A stretch of DNA of 64,000 nucleotides from Anaerococcus rubeinfantis (GCF_001487145.1 NZ_LN913016.1:434001-498000); one strand, 5' to 3'. Shown: positions 46,091-55,978, counted from the first letter of the stretch. Notes: generated from the letters alone by a model not told the origin. Program-made: numbers and translations.

Positions 46091-46867
46091 ATGAATAACG
46101 TAAAAGTAGATGTAAAAAATGAAATTGCTTATGTAACAATTGATAGACCAAAAGCTTTAAATGCTTTAAATTCAGAAACTTTGAAGGAATTGAATGAAAC
46201 TTTTTCAGATATAAGACAAAGAAAAGATGTAAAAGTTTTAATTCTTACAGGTGGCGGAGAAAAATCTTTCGTAGCTGGTGCTGATATTTCTGAAATGGTA
46301 AATGCTACACCTCAAGAAGGAAGAGCAATGAGCATGCTTGCTTATGAAACTTTCAATATGCTTGAAGAAATGCCACAAGTTACAATTGCAGCTGTAAATG
46401 GTTTTGCTCTTGGTGGTGGTTGTGAAATTTCTATGGCTTGTGATATCAGAGTAGCTTCTAAAAATGCTCTATTTGGTCAACCAGAAGTTGGACTTGGAAT
46501 TATTCCAGGATTTGGTGGAACTCAAAGACTCCCAAGACTTGTTGGAAAAGGAATTGCAAAAGAATTAATCTTTACAACAGATTCTATAAAAGCTGATGAA
46601 GCTTACAGAATTGGTCTTGTTAATCATGTTGTTGAAAAAGAAGAATTAATTGATTATTGTACAAAAATGGCAGAAAAAATTATTTCAAAAGCATCATATG
46701 CTATAACTCTTGCAAAACAAGTTATAAATCTTGGATTAGAATCTGACCTTCACACAGGAATCCAATTAGAAGCAAATACTTTCGCATCAACTTTTGAAAC
46801 TCATGACAAAAAAGAAGGAATGACAGCCTTCCTAGAAAAAAGAAAAGCAGATTTATCTGATTTTTAA
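46091..46867 (+). CDS. crt: Enoyl-CoA hydratase / 3-hydroxybutyryl-CoA dehydratase (crotonase)
   Basis: Adds water to, or removes it from, short enoyl-CoA thioesters; in butyrate fermenters it makes crotonyl-CoA. The 258 residues have the oxyanion-hole segments VAGADISEM and NGFALGGGCE, and both catalytic glutamates appear to be present (CEISMACD and FGQPEVGLGIIPGFGGTQRL). The rest of a butyrate cluster (thl, hbd, bcd-etf) is not in the window. A consensus promoter and its own terminator make it a single-gene unit. Confidence 0.9.
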   Translation: MNNVKVDVKNEIAYVTIDRPKALNALNSETLKELNETFSDIRQRKDVKVLILTGGGEKSFVAGADISEMVNATPQEGRAMSMLAYETFNMLEEMPQVTIAAVNGFALGGGCEISMACDIRVASKNALFGQPEVGLGIIPGFGGTQRLPRLVGKGIAKELIFTTDSIKADEAYRIGLVNHVVEKEELIDYCTKMAEKIISKASYAITLAKQVINLGLESDLHTGIQLEANTFASTFETHDKKEGMTAFLEKRKADLSDF

Positions 46868-46879
46868 TTGAAATTTACT

Positions 46880-46904
46880 AGCCCAGTTTATCTGGGCTTT
46901 TTTT
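46880..46904 (+). terminator. Terminator of the crotonase gene
   Basis: AGCCCAG pairs with CTGGGCT around a four-base loop, followed by TTTTTT. It lies only 16 bases before the next ATG. Confidence 0.9.
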
Positions 46905-46917
46905 AAAAGGAAAAATT

Positions 46918-47508
46918 ATGAAAAATAAATTTATATATTTACTTTTTTTGGCCCTTATTTTATCTGGATGTTCAAAAAAATCTACAAGAATTATAGAAAA
47001 TGATTCAAATACTAATGAAGCAATTATTTCAAATATTTCAAGTGAAAATATTTCAGCTAATGAATCTTCTTTAGATAGTAATAATACTCAAAAAATTTCA
47101 TCTGAAAAAACTGAAAATAAGGCTAATGAAGATAAGAAAGATGATTTGAATATTTTAACTGATACTGGATCTTATTCAGCAGTTTTAATTGACAAGTCTC
47201 AAGCAGATCCTAAATTTGGATATATTGACGATGTAAAATTTGAAGATGGATACTTAGTTTTCACTGGTGTTTTAAATTATAATGAAAATTTGAAAGAAGG
47301 AAGTGGAGATACAGTTTTTGACCAAGGAGAATACAAGTTTAAACTTGATGAGAATGTAAAATTATTTGCAAGAAGTGGTCTTGCAGAACCTGAGTATATG
47401 AATCAAAAAGAATTTTTAGATTATGTAAATAAATGCATGGGAAGTGGGCTAGCATTTATTATAAATGTTGAGGATTCTCTTGCAAAAGAAATTATAATAG
47501 CAAGTTAA
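46918..47508 (+). CDS. Small lipoprotein of unknown function
   Basis: A 196-residue exported lipoprotein: signal peptide with lipobox LSGC (Cys18), a long Ser/Asn/Glu-rich linker (about 20-80) typical of cell-wall spanning tails, and a compact C-terminal domain (about 85-196) beginning GSYSAVLIDKSQADPKFGYIDDV. The function is not recognised. AAGGAAAAATT precedes the start. It is probably read through from the crotonase promoter, or from an unseen weak one. Confidence 0.75.
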   Translation: MKNKFIYLLFLALILSGCSKKSTRIIENDSNTNEAIISNISSENISANESSLDSNNTQKISSEKTENKANEDKKDDLNILTDTGSYSAVLIDKSQADPKFGYIDDVKFEDGYLVFTGVLNYNENLKEGSGDTVFDQGEYKFKLDENVKLFARSGLAEPEYMNQKEFLDYVNKCMGSGLAFIINVEDSLAKEIIIAS

Positions 47509-47557
47509 AAAAACTCTTGCAAAAAATTTAATGGTTAAAATTTTTTGCAAGAGCTTT
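47507..47557. terminator. Bidirectional terminator
   Basis: AAAAAACTCTTGCAAAAAATTT pairs closely with AAATTTTTTGCAAGAGCTTTTT (arms about 20 bp), with T runs on both strands. It separates the lipoprotein gene from the convergent phosphoesterase gene. Confidence 0.9.
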
Positions 47558-49678
47558 TTATTTTTTATCTTCATATTCCACATAAGAGAAATAGTGATCT
47601 CTTTCGTTTAAATCTTCATTTTCATAAGTTTCTATAACTTCATTATTGATTGATTTTACCAAATCTATTATATATGATCTTAGGTTTGCCCTGCCAAACA
47701 TTTTTTTACCTAAATTTTGTTTGATACTTGTCACTTTATGATAATTTACTATATATTTTGCAAGGTCAACTCCTTGAACCCTTCTTTTTTTGACAATAAA
47801 TTTAGATATAAAGGTCAAAAGATCAAAAAGTGTGTTTGATTTTCTTTTTAAATACCTTATTAGACTTCTAAAAAATAATCCCTTTATGGAAACTAGCTTG
47901 TCAAAAAAGGCATCTTTTGATCCGTCTATTTCAAATCTTATATTTTTTGTTAAAAATTCAAAAATTTCATTTATTTCTTCTTGGCAATAATCTATAAACT
48001 CATCTGTGATTGAATATTGTGGATTATTTAATTTTGCCATAAATTCTACTACAAAAGAAGGAGTACTTTTTTCATCAAGGGCCCTATATTGGTAAATATA
48101 ATTTGCAAAATCATAAATAGTATGGCCATCTTTTGAAATTTTCATAGAAAGACCTTTTTTCATGATTTTATCGTAATAATAAATCATATTATCGGTAGTC
48201 ATTATTTTTTCTTCAAATTGTTTTATTAAGACGTCTAAACATTCTTCCAAATTTTTTGCTTTAATTAAGGCATGAGACTTGTATGAATCAATTTTTATAA
48301 AAACTTCCCCATCAGCTTCAAGAATATTTATAAAACCTAATTTTTTTATGTGAATAGGAAAGATATTTTTATAAATTTTTAAAAGTTCATTTATATATCC
48401 ATTTTCTGGAAGCCTTATTTTTAAATTTGAATTTAGCCTTTCAAGTGCAAAATTTTTTATATCCATTTCAGCAATTAACGGATTTTTTGCCATTGAATGA
48501 ACATAATTAAACAAAACATCCTTTAAGGACAATTGATTTTTTAGGGCATAGGCTATTGAATTATCAACTTTTATTGTCTCACCTGATAAATTTGTAAAGG
48601 TGAATGATTTTATTAGTTGGGTTTTTGAATCAAGAGAGAAGCCTTGGAATTCTTTTACATCATCTAAAATATTTAGGTGTCTTATTGGGAGGGGATAGGT
48701 CACGGTTGAACCTGTTTGAATATTAAATATTTCATTTCCCAAAGCTGACTTATATTTTGCAGTTCCATTTTCGTGCAAGTGACCTGTAAATAAAAATTTC
48801 ACTCCCATATCAGCCAAAACTTCTATTGGAAGTTTATCATTAACTCTTGGATCACTATCTTTATATTTTTCGTTCCAATTTTTTATTATAAATGGTCCCA
48901 AAACCAGTCTTTGGTCTCTAAAATTTGGTATAAAAGCATGGTGAGAAATTACAAAAACCATGTCAGCTCTTTTTTTGGCCTCATCTATTTTTTCTATTGC
49001 CCATTTTATTAAATTTTTATCAAGGGCACCAACAACATTATTTTTGCCGTCCTTGTGATTTTGTTCGTAATCTGCAGAATAAATTGAAGTATCAAGAAAG
49101 ATTAAGGATAGGGAATTTTTTTCTTTTAAATTTGTGTTTATTCTTGCAACATATGATCCATATCCTTGTCCATAATAGGAATTTTTGAAATTTCTGTTGT
49201 ATTTTTTATTAATAAAATCAATGTAGGATTTAAAAATTTCTGCATCCTTATAAAATTCTAAAACTTTATCCTTGTATAAAAAATCATAAATTTCAAAAAA
49301 CTCTTTTGGCTCGATCCAATCTGTATTTTTTAAATTTTTATAGTCAAAAGCTTGCTTATTGTTTATGTCGTGGTTTCCTGGAATCAAAAAAATTCTTCTT
49401 GAAGGATCTTCTTCTATCCAAGTTTGTAAAATTTCTTTTGCTTCAAAATGAGAAAGTTTTTCTCCATCTTTTGTCAAATCGCCTGGAATTATTATATATT
49501 TGCTATCATTTAAACTTGAAAGTTTCAAAGCCTCTTTTAAAAGTCCTTGTCCTTCAACTAAAAATTTTCTATCATATTTAATAGCCATATTAAATTCTTT
49601 ATTATCAGCCATCAATTCCCTTGCCAAAATATGAGTGTCAGAGATAATGCTTAATTTTATATTTTTTTCATTTTTCAT
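47558..49678 (-). CDS. Large calcineurin-type metallophosphoesterase
   Basis: A 706-residue protein. The first 310 residues form a metallophosphatase with all metal motifs: ISDTHIL (D-x-H), IPGDLTKDG (GD), IPGNHDIN (GNHD), VISHHAF and FTGHLHENG (GH-x-H). The remaining 400 residues are helical with no recognised domain. There is no signal peptide, so it seems to be cytoplasmic. ATG 49678 is chosen over GTG 49687 because GGAAGTGG is better spaced. The substrate is unknown; similar architecture occurs in Firmicutes near cell-wall or nucleotide genes. Confidence 0.85.
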   Translation of the reverse strand: MKNEKNIKLSIISDTHILARELMADNKEFNMAIKYDRKFLVEGQGLLKEALKLSSLNDSKYIIIPGDLTKDGEKLSHFEAKEILQTWIEEDPSRRIFLIPGNHDINNKQAFDYKNLKNTDWIEPKEFFEIYDFLYKDKVLEFYKDAEIFKSYIDFINKKYNRNFKNSYYGQGYGSYVARINTNLKEKNSLSLIFLDTSIYSADYEQNHKDGKNNVVGALDKNLIKWAIEKIDEAKKRADMVFVISHHAFIPNFRDQRLVLGPFIIKNWNEKYKDSDPRVNDKLPIEVLADMGVKFLFTGHLHENGTAKYKSALGNEIFNIQTGSTVTYPLPIRHLNILDDVKEFQGFSLDSKTQLIKSFTFTNLSGETIKVDNSIAYALKNQLSLKDVLFNYVHSMAKNPLIAEMDIKNFALERLNSNLKIRLPENGYINELLKIYKNIFPIHIKKLGFINILEADGEVFIKIDSYKSHALIKAKNLEECLDVLIKQFEEKIMTTDNMIYYYDKIMKKGLSMKISKDGHTIYDFANYIYQYRALDEKSTPSFVVEFMAKLNNPQYSITDEFIDYCQEEINEIFEFLTKNIRFEIDGSKDAFFDKLVSIKGLFFRSLIRYLKRKSNTLFDLLTFISKFIVKKRRVQGVDLAKYIVNYHKVTSIKQNLGKKMFGRANLRSYIIDLVKSINNEVIETYENEDLNERDHYFSYVEYEDKK

Positions 49679-49809
49679 AAATTCCACTTCCCTTTTCTTC
49701 TTAATTTAAATATACCCTATATAAGGAATTAAAATATATTTTAAATGTGTATTTTTAAAATAAAAAGTAGAATTTTTAAAAATATTTTTCAAAAAATTAA
49801 AATTCAATC

Positions 49810-49838
49810 TTGACTAAATTACTATGGATTTGTATAAT
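49810..49838 (+). promoter_or_regulatory. Promoter of the T-box-controlled ABC transporter
   Basis: TTGACT (49810-49815), a 17-bp spacer and a perfect TATAAT (49833-49838). Transcription would start near 49845, just before the T-box leader. Confidence 0.85.
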
Positions 49839-49860
49839 AGTTTCGTAGTATAAAAAAGCA

Positions 49861-50090
49861 ATGAAAAGAAGAGTAGGTTTGTCATACTTTACAGAGAGGT
49901 TATTTGCTGAGATTAACCAAGTTAAAACAAATTGAAATGCATCTTTGAGTTCTGCACCGATATTAGGCTGCAGCGGTTTCTCCCGTTATAGAGATAAGGG
50001 TTAATAGACCCTGAGAGATTTTTATTATTTAGTGAAAATAAAAAGGTGGAATCACGGTAGCTCGTCCTTTGTTAGGACGGGCTTTTTCTA
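49861..50090 (+). promoter_or_regulatory. T-box leader, specifier read as TGC (cysteine)
   Basis: Stem I landmarks are present (AGAGAGGTTATTTGCTGAGATTAACC near 49892), followed by GAAATGCATCTTTGAG. Alignment with the serS T-box in this window (GAATCCGTCTTTGAG, Ser codon TCC) puts TGC at 49938-49940 in the specifier position. The T-box proper is AGGTGGAATCACGG (about 50043-50057), and the terminator is CGTCCT...AGGACG plus TTTTT (50063-50088). The TGGA of the T-box predicts a tRNA with U73, as in bacterial tRNA-Cys, which supports cysteine. Uncharged tRNA-Cys would allow transcription of the transporter. Confidence 0.85.
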
Positions 50091-50123
50091 TTGTTTTTTA
50101 TATAAAAATATTTAGGAGGATTT

Positions 50124-51239
50124 ATGAAAATCAAATCAAAAATTATTGGAGCGTTATTAATTGGATCTCTTATATTTACAGGATGCCAAAGTCAAATAAA
50201 TACCGGAGAAAATTCAACAAATAATTTATCCGAAAACAAAAGCACATTTTCAAATAAAAGAAGTAAAAAAGATAAAAAATTTGAAGATGTTCAAAAAATA
50301 GCAAAGGAAAATGCAAAAAAAGATATAAAAGAAGAACCAAGATACCAGGACAAAATAAAATTAGGATATTCTGGTGACTTGTGCTTGGGAGGACCAAATA
50401 TAGCAAATTTAAATGGATATTTTGAAGATCGTGATATTGAAGTTGAATTTGTAAATACAAAAAATCCAAAAGATGCTCTTGGAAGTGGAAAACTTGATGG
50501 TTTGGTTGGAGAATTTGCAGCTATGGTTGTTCCAGCTACAAAAGGACTTGATATAGTATTTTCTTCAGCATCTCACACAGGATGTAAGTCACTTTATGTT
50601 TTAAATGAAAGCAAAATCACAAAAACAAAAGAGCTTGAAGGAAAAAATCTTGCAATTACAAATGGAATCGGAAATTCAAACCACAATACAGCTCTAAGAT
50701 TTTTCAACCACGATAATGTAGATCCTGACAAGATTAGCTACAAACAAGTTGATAATGCAGCAGTTATCCAAGCAATGAAAGATGGAGAAATTGATTCTGC
50801 AGTTTTGGATGATCAATTTGCTAAAAAATTTGTTGATAAGGGAGAAATTAGAGCGATTAGATCTATGACTCACGATGAAGATTTTGGAAAAGAAGTTTGC
50901 TGTGTCCTTGCCTTTAATGGAAAATTTGCAAAAGAAAATCCATTAATAGCTGAAAAGATTGCTAGTTCTATCCAAGAAGCAAATTCTTATATGCAAAATA
51001 ATCCGAAAGAAGCTACTCAAAAATTATATGATAATAACCTAGCAAGTGGAGACTTTGATGCAGGACTTGAGCTTATAAAATCTTATGATTATTCTGTAAA
51101 AAATGATCTTGCAGAAAAAACTTTAAAATCAATTTTTACAGATTACAAAGAAATAGGTCTAATTGAAGACGAAAGAAGTGTCGATGAGTTAATGAAATCA
51201 TATTGGCTTCCAATGGGAAGTTTCTATGATGAAAAATAA
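50124..51239 (+). CDS. NitT/TauT-type ABC transporter substrate-binding lipoprotein
   Basis: A 371-residue lipoprotein (lipobox FTGC, Cys21) with a charged linker and an NMT1/SsuA-like binding fold from about 72 (KIKLGYSGDLCLGGPNIANLNGYF, LDGLVGEFAAMV, IAITNGIGNSNHNTALRFF-like core). It captures a small solute for the permease and ATPase encoded next. Regulation by a cysteine-type T-box suggests a sulfur compound such as cysteine, cystine, a sulfonate or another precursor. That is inference. AGGAGG precedes the ATG. Confidence 0.88.
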   Translation: MKIKSKIIGALLIGSLIFTGCQSQINTGENSTNNLSENKSTFSNKRSKKDKKFEDVQKIAKENAKKDIKEEPRYQDKIKLGYSGDLCLGGPNIANLNGYFEDRDIEVEFVNTKNPKDALGSGKLDGLVGEFAAMVVPATKGLDIVFSSASHTGCKSLYVLNESKITKTKELEGKNLAITNGIGNSNHNTALRFFNHDNVDPDKISYKQVDNAAVIQAMKDGEIDSAVLDDQFAKKFVDKGEIRAIRSMTHDEDFGKEVCCVLAFNGKFAKENPLIAEKIASSIQEANSYMQNNPKEATQKLYDNNLASGDFDAGLELIKSYDYSVKNDLAEKTLKSIFTDYKEIGLIEDERSVDELMKSYWLPMGSFYDEK

Positions 51240-51259
51240 AATTTTAAAAAGGATAAAAT

Positions 51260-52225
51260 ATGGAAGAGATTAAAGATGATAATGGAAAAAAACTAATTAT
51301 TAGAAAAATTTTGCCAATAATTTTTGGGATTATTTCAATTTTAGAATATTTATATTTTCCAAACTATGACAAAGAAATGCTAGCTACGCCAGTATATTTA
51401 TATTTTTTGATAAGTTTACTGGCCCTTTATGGGATATTTTTCATAATTTCATTTAAAAATGAAAAGTTAAGCGAAAATTTGGCATACAAGGCTCCCTTAT
51501 TTGCCTTTGTCTTTGCACTTTTAATAATTTTTGATCTTTTAACTTTGAAATTTGCGATTTTGCCTTTGCCATATTTTGCATGGCTTGATATGATTATGAA
51601 TTCAATGATTGCTGATAAGGGATTTTTACTTGAATCAACTCTTGCAAGTTTGAAATTACTATTTACAGGATATTTCATAGGATCAATTATAGGAATTACT
51701 ACTGGAATTTTTGCAGGATATTCAAAAAAAGTTGATTATTGGATTGATCCATTATTGAAATTGTTTGGACCAATTCCTACAACAACTTGGATTCCTGTAG
51801 TTATGGTTCTTGCAACAAGTCTTTTTGGGGGAGCTGTTTTTATAATTGGACTTGGAGTTTGGTTTCAAACAACTCTTGCAACAATGACAGGAATTAAAAA
51901 TGTAGACAAATCCTATTATGAAGCTGCCAAAACTTTGGGAGCAAGTGAAAATGAATTGGTAAGAAAAATTGCTCTTCCATCAGCAAGCCCAAATATTTTT
52001 CAAGGATTAATTTCAGCCATGAGCTCAGCTTGTACATCCCTAATCGTTGCAGAAATGCTTGGTGTAGAATCTGGACTTGGTTGGTATATAACTTGGAAAT
52101 CTTCATGGGCAGATTATTCTTCAATGTATGGAGCAATAATTATTTTGGCCTTTACCTTTATAATAGTAAATGTAATTTTAAAAAAGATTTCTAATAAGGC
52201 CTTAAGTTGGCAAAAGGAAGTGTAG
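51260..52225 (+). CDS. NitT/TauT-type ABC transporter permease
   Basis: A 321-residue membrane protein. Two or three extra N-terminal helices (about 12-105) precede the usual six-helix BPD_transp_1 core. The EAA loop reads YYEAAKTLGASENELVRKIALPSASPNIFQGL (about 215-246, shown for position only by its key residues EAA and GA). The family is the SsuC/TauC group. It ends 1 bp before the ATPase gene. Confidence 0.9.
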   Translation: MEEIKDDNGKKLIIRKILPIIFGIISILEYLYFPNYDKEMLATPVYLYFLISLLALYGIFFIISFKNEKLSENLAYKAPLFAFVFALLIIFDLLTLKFAILPLPYFAWLDMIMNSMIADKGFLLESTLASLKLLFTGYFIGSIIGITTGIFAGYSKKVDYWIDPLLKLFGPIPTTTWIPVVMVLATSLFGGAVFIIGLGVWFQTTLATMTGIKNVDKSYYEAAKTLGASENELVRKIALPSASPNIFQGLISAMSSACTSLIVAEMLGVESGLGWYITWKSSWADYSSMYGAIIILAFTFIIVNVILKKISNKALSWQKEV

Positions 52226-52226
52226 A

Positions 52227-52973
52227 ATGGAAAAATTAGAATTAAAAAACGTATCAAAAGTTTTTGAAAAAATCGACGAAGATGAAAAAACTCACGCCCT
52301 AAAAAATATAAATTTATCAATAAAAAATAATGAATTTGTTTCAATAGTTGGACCATCAGGTTGTGGAAAATCAACCATGTTAAGATTAATTTCAGGCCTA
52401 ATAAAACCAAGTCAAGGTGAAATTTTGTTAGATAAGGAAATTATAGATAAACCATCATCAAGAAAGGGAATGGTATTTCAAAAACCTACACTTTTTCCTT
52501 GGCTTAGTGTTGGTGAAAATGTAGGGTTTTCTGGATCATTAAAAAATGAAGAGAAAATTGACGAGAAAGAAATTGATCATATGCTACAAAAAATAGGACT
52601 TGTTGAATTTAAAAATTCTTATCCAAAAGAATTATCAGGAGGAATGGCCCAAAGAGTTTCATTAATTAGGACTATGATTGCAAAACCAGAAATATTTTTG
52701 CTTGATGAGCCTTTGGGAAGCCTTGATGCTTTTACAAGAATGAATATGCAAGATGAAATTTTAAATTTGTGGCAAGAAATTAAAAATCTTATGATTATGG
52801 TGACCCATGATGTTGAAGAAGCTGTTTATATGTCTACAAAAATTATAATAATGGAGCCAAGACCTGGAAGGATTAAAGAAGTAGTAGATATAAATTTGGA
52901 TTATCCAAGAGATAGGACAAGTGAAAAATTTATTGAATATAGAAATAAAATTTTAAAAATTTTAAATTATTAG
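52227..52973 (+). CDS. NitT/TauT-type ABC transporter ATPase
   Basis: A 248-residue ATPase of the SsuB/TauB type: Walker A GPSGCGKST, Q loop VFQKPTLFPW, signature LSGGMAQRVSLIRT, Walker B IFLLDEPLGSLDAFTR and H loop MVTHDVEEA. It drives import through the permease encoded just before it. Terminator at 53004. Confidence 0.94.
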   Translation: MEKLELKNVSKVFEKIDEDEKTHALKNINLSIKNNEFVSIVGPSGCGKSTMLRLISGLIKPSQGEILLDKEIIDKPSSRKGMVFQKPTLFPWLSVGENVGFSGSLKNEEKIDEKEIDHMLQKIGLVEFKNSYPKELSGGMAQRVSLIRTMIAKPEIFLLDEPLGSLDAFTRMNMQDEILNLWQEIKNLMIMVTHDVEEAVYMSTKIIIMEPRPGRIKEVVDINLDYPRDRTSEKFIEYRNKILKILNY

Positions 52974-53003
52974 TTTATTTTTAAAATAAAAATTCAAATT
53001 ATT

Positions 53004-53034
53004 GCTAACCTTATTTTTAGGTTAGCTTTTTTTT
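53004..53034 (+). terminator. Terminator of the T-box transporter operon
   Basis: GCTAACC pairs with GGTTAGC around TTATTTTTA, followed by eight T residues. Confidence 0.9.
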
Positions 53035-53090
53035 ATTAAAAATCGTATAATCTATGTGATAAACATCCTAAAAAAATAGAAAGGATTTTT

Positions 53091-53978
53091 ATGGTTGATT
53101 TTAAAAAAAATGAAAAGGTGAGTGCAATAATCTTTGGACTTATAAATGTAGGACTTATTTTTCTTTCTACATATTATTTGATTTTTGCATTTTGTGTGCC
53201 GATTTTTACGGCGATAAAATTGTGGGACTTGGATGATAAAAATAAACCAATATTTTTATTTGTAAGCGGATTAATTTTGGCTTTAATTGATAGAAAATTA
53301 GCTTATTTTTTGATGCTTCCAATGTTAATTTCTGGGCTTGTAATTTTTTACATAATTAAAAGAAATAAAACTGACAAGGATTCTATAAAAATTCTTACAC
53401 TAATATTTTCAGTTTTATCTTTGGCGATTATTGGGTATCTTTACACTAAGACAGACTTTAAAATAAATGATTTAGTAAAAAACGTAGAGCAAGTATTTGT
53501 TGAACAAGATTTTAAATTTGATAAGGAAATAATAAGAAAAAGTCTAAAAACTATGCCATCGCTTATGGTTTTCTTTTCTTTAATTTATAGTATGATTTCT
53601 TTAAAATTGGTCAGAAATTACTTAAATTATAGAGATGAAAATATAAGGGATTTAAGAAGGATTAATACGATAAGAATTGAAGTTAAAGATTTAAAACTTA
53701 TTTTTGCTTCTTTGATTCTTGCAATACTTTTAAGTAAAGTCTTAGGATTTTCAGAAGAATTTATATATTTAAATTCAATCATGACTTTTAAATTAATATT
53801 TTCTTTGAATGGAATTTTACTTATAGATTATTTTGTAGCATTAAGGAAAAACAGATTGTCAAGAGTCTTTAACTGGTTTTTAATGTTTATATTATTTTCC
53901 TATGCAGGAGAAATAATCGCCCTTATTGGTTTTATTGATACATTTGTTAATTTTAGAAAAAAAGTGAGGATAAGATGA
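53091..53978 (+). CDS. yybS: DUF2232 (YybS-like) membrane protein
   Basis: A 295-residue integral membrane protein with about eight hydrophobic helices. It is placed directly before gdpP, rplI and dnaB exactly as yybS is in Bacilli, and overlaps gdpP by 4 bp. The biochemical function of the family is unknown. No soluble domain is visible. Confidence 0.85.
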   Translation: MVDFKKNEKVSAIIFGLINVGLIFLSTYYLIFAFCVPIFTAIKLWDLDDKNKPIFLFVSGLILALIDRKLAYFLMLPMLISGLVIFYIIKRNKTDKDSIKILTLIFSVLSLAIIGYLYTKTDFKINDLVKNVEQVFVEQDFKFDKEIIRKSLKTMPSLMVFFSLIYSMISLKLVRNYLNYRDENIRDLRRINTIRIEVKDLKLIFASLILAILLSKVLGFSEEFIYLNSIMTFKLIFSLNGILLIDYFVALRKNRLSRVFNWFLMFILFSYAGEIIALIGFIDTFVNFRKKVRIR

Positions 53979-55978
53979 AAGATAAATTAAGGTATTTTAC
54001 AAAAGAAAATTATATATTTATATTGATAGTGCCTCTTATTATTTCTTTAGTCTTATTTTTTTATGAAAAAATATTTGCAACAATTGGTCTAATTTTTGTG
54101 GCTTTGTTATATTTTTATATAAAAAAAATTGATGATCATAATGAAGATTATTTTCAAGCCTATATAGATGAGATGGATTATTCTTTTGATGAAATAACTA
54201 AAAACGTAGTATTTCAAATGCCATTTCCTATAGTAATCTTGGAAGACGGAAAAATAATTAAATGGCACAATTCTAATTTTAAAGAATTATTCGAAGCCAA
54301 AAATTTAATAGGAAAAAGCGTAAATAATTTTATAGCAGACTTTAATTCAATTGATTTTACAAAAAAATCAACTGATCCTATTAGGGTAGATATTTATGAT
54401 AAGGTTTATGAATTTTACTATTCTACAATAAAAAGAGACAAATTTGATGATGAGCTTACCTTTGTCTATGGAATTGACAATACAAGTGATGAAAATATTA
54501 AAAAAATATTTAAAGACAGAAGACTTGTAGTTTTAACGATGTATATTGATAATTTTGATGATTTAAGACAATCAACAAAGGCAAGTGACAGGTCATCACT
54601 TACTGGAGAAATTGATAGGCTAATAATGAATTATTTTGACAAATATGGTGCCATGGTCAGAAAATATGAAAATGATAGGTACATGGTAATGATTCATTAT
54701 GAAGATTATAAAAAGATTTATGACAGTAAATTTAAAATTTTGGATATGGTAAGGGATGTCAAAAAAGGAAATTCTATCCAACCAACCCTATCAGTTGGTG
54801 TAGGTTTATCAGGATCAAAACCATTTGATATTTACGAAGAATCCAGAATTTCAATAGATATTGCCCTATCCCGTGGGGGAGATCAAGTTGTAATTAAAGA
54901 AGGAGATAATTACGAATATTTTGGAGGAAAATCAAAAGCTACAGAAAAAATTTCTAAAGTAAGAAGTCGTGTTATTTCTCAAGCTTTAAAAAGAATGGTA
55001 GAAAATTCATCAAAAGTTTTTGTCATGGGCCACAACAATCCAGACATGGATTCTTTTGGATCAGCTCTTGGAATTTATGAGGGAATAAAAAGTATTGGAA
55101 AAGATTGTTATTTCGTTTTAAATGATGTAAACAAACCAATTGAAAATATATATAATAGAACAGTTGAAGATTTACAAGGTTTTAGGGAAGATATAGTTAC
55201 AGAAATTAAGGCTTTGGAGTTAATGGACCAAGGATCATTGGTAATTGTAACCGATAATCATAGAAAAAATTCTACAGAAGCTCCATCACTTTTGGATAAA
55301 ACAGATCAAATTGTAATAATTGATCATCACAGAAGGGGAAATGATTATATAAGAAATGCTACAATTTCTTACATTGAACCTTATGCATCAAGTGCAAGTG
55401 AGCTTGTAACAGAAATTTTAAATTATTTTGATGAATCATTTAAGGCCAGGGTTCCAGTTGCAGAAGCCCTTCTTGCAGGTTTAACTGTTGATACTAAAAA
55501 TTTTGTTTACCAAACTGGAGTAAGAACTTTTGAAGCCGCATCAATTTTAAAAAGATGGGGAGCAGATTCTATAATCATTAAAAGAATGTTCAAAGATGAT
55601 TTTGAAATAGTTAAATATAAATCAGAAGTTATAGCTGATTCGACAGTTGTTTATGATTTTATAGCAATTGGTCATTTTAATAGGGAAATGGATGGATCAA
55701 CTTTAATAGCAAGTCAAGCAGCTGATGATTTATTAAACATAAAAGGTGTTAAGGCAAGTTTTGTTTTGACAAAATCAAACGATAAAATTCACATATCAGG
55801 AAGGAGCTTGGGAGATATTTCAGTTCAATTAATTTTGGAAAGAATTGGAGGAGGAGGACATTTGACCTCAGCCGCAACCCAACTTGATATGAGTATTGAA
55901 GAAGCAGAACTTATGCTTAAAAAAGCAATTAAGGAATATTTAGAGGAGGAATTACAAGATGAAGATAATATTAACTGA
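53975..55978 (+). CDS. gdpP: Cyclic-di-AMP phosphodiesterase GdpP
   Basis: Degrades c-di-AMP, controlling potassium, turgor and cell-wall balance. The 667 residues are two N-terminal membrane helices (about 12-53), a PAS-like domain (about 70-150), a degenerate GGDEF (about 170-310, no GGDEF motif), a DHH domain (VMGHNNPDMDSFGSALG near 350, VTDNHRK, IIDHHRRG) and a DHHA1 domain ending GGGGHLTSAATQ. It overlaps rplI by 20 bp. Confidence 0.96.
   Translation: MKDKLRYFTKENYIFILIVPLIISLVLFFYEKIFATIGLIFVALLYFYIKKIDDHNEDYFQAYIDEMDYSFDEITKNVVFQMPFPIVILEDGKIIKWHNSNFKELFEAKNLIGKSVNNFIADFNSIDFTKKSTDPIRVDIYDKVYEFYYSTIKRDKFDDELTFVYGIDNTSDENIKKIFKDRRLVVLTMYIDNFDDLRQSTKASDRSSLTGEIDRLIMNYFDKYGAMVRKYENDRYMVMIHYEDYKKIYDSKFKILDMVRDVKKGNSIQPTLSVGVGLSGSKPFDIYEESRISIDIALSRGGDQVVIKEGDNYEYFGGKSKATEKISKVRSRVISQALKRMVENSSKVFVMGHNNPDMDSFGSALGIYEGIKSIGKDCYFVLNDVNKPIENIYNRTVEDLQGFREDIVTEIKALELMDQGSLVIVTDNHRKNSTEAPSLLDKTDQIVIIDHHRRGNDYIRNATISYIEPYASSASELVTEILNYFDESFKARVPVAEALLAGLTVDTKNFVYQTGVRTFEAASILKRWGADSIIIKRMFKDDFEIVKYKSEVIADSTVVYDFIAIGHFNREMDGSTLIASQAADDLLNIKGVKASFVLTKSNDKIHISGRSLGDISVQLILERIGGGGHLTSAATQLDMSIEEAELMLKKAIKEYLEEELQDEDNIN

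Noticed and set aside
49937-49939. ATG as T-box specifier (methionine)
   Set aside because: ATG overlaps the true position by one base. Alignment with the serS leader and the U73-type TGGA bulge both favour TGC (cysteine).
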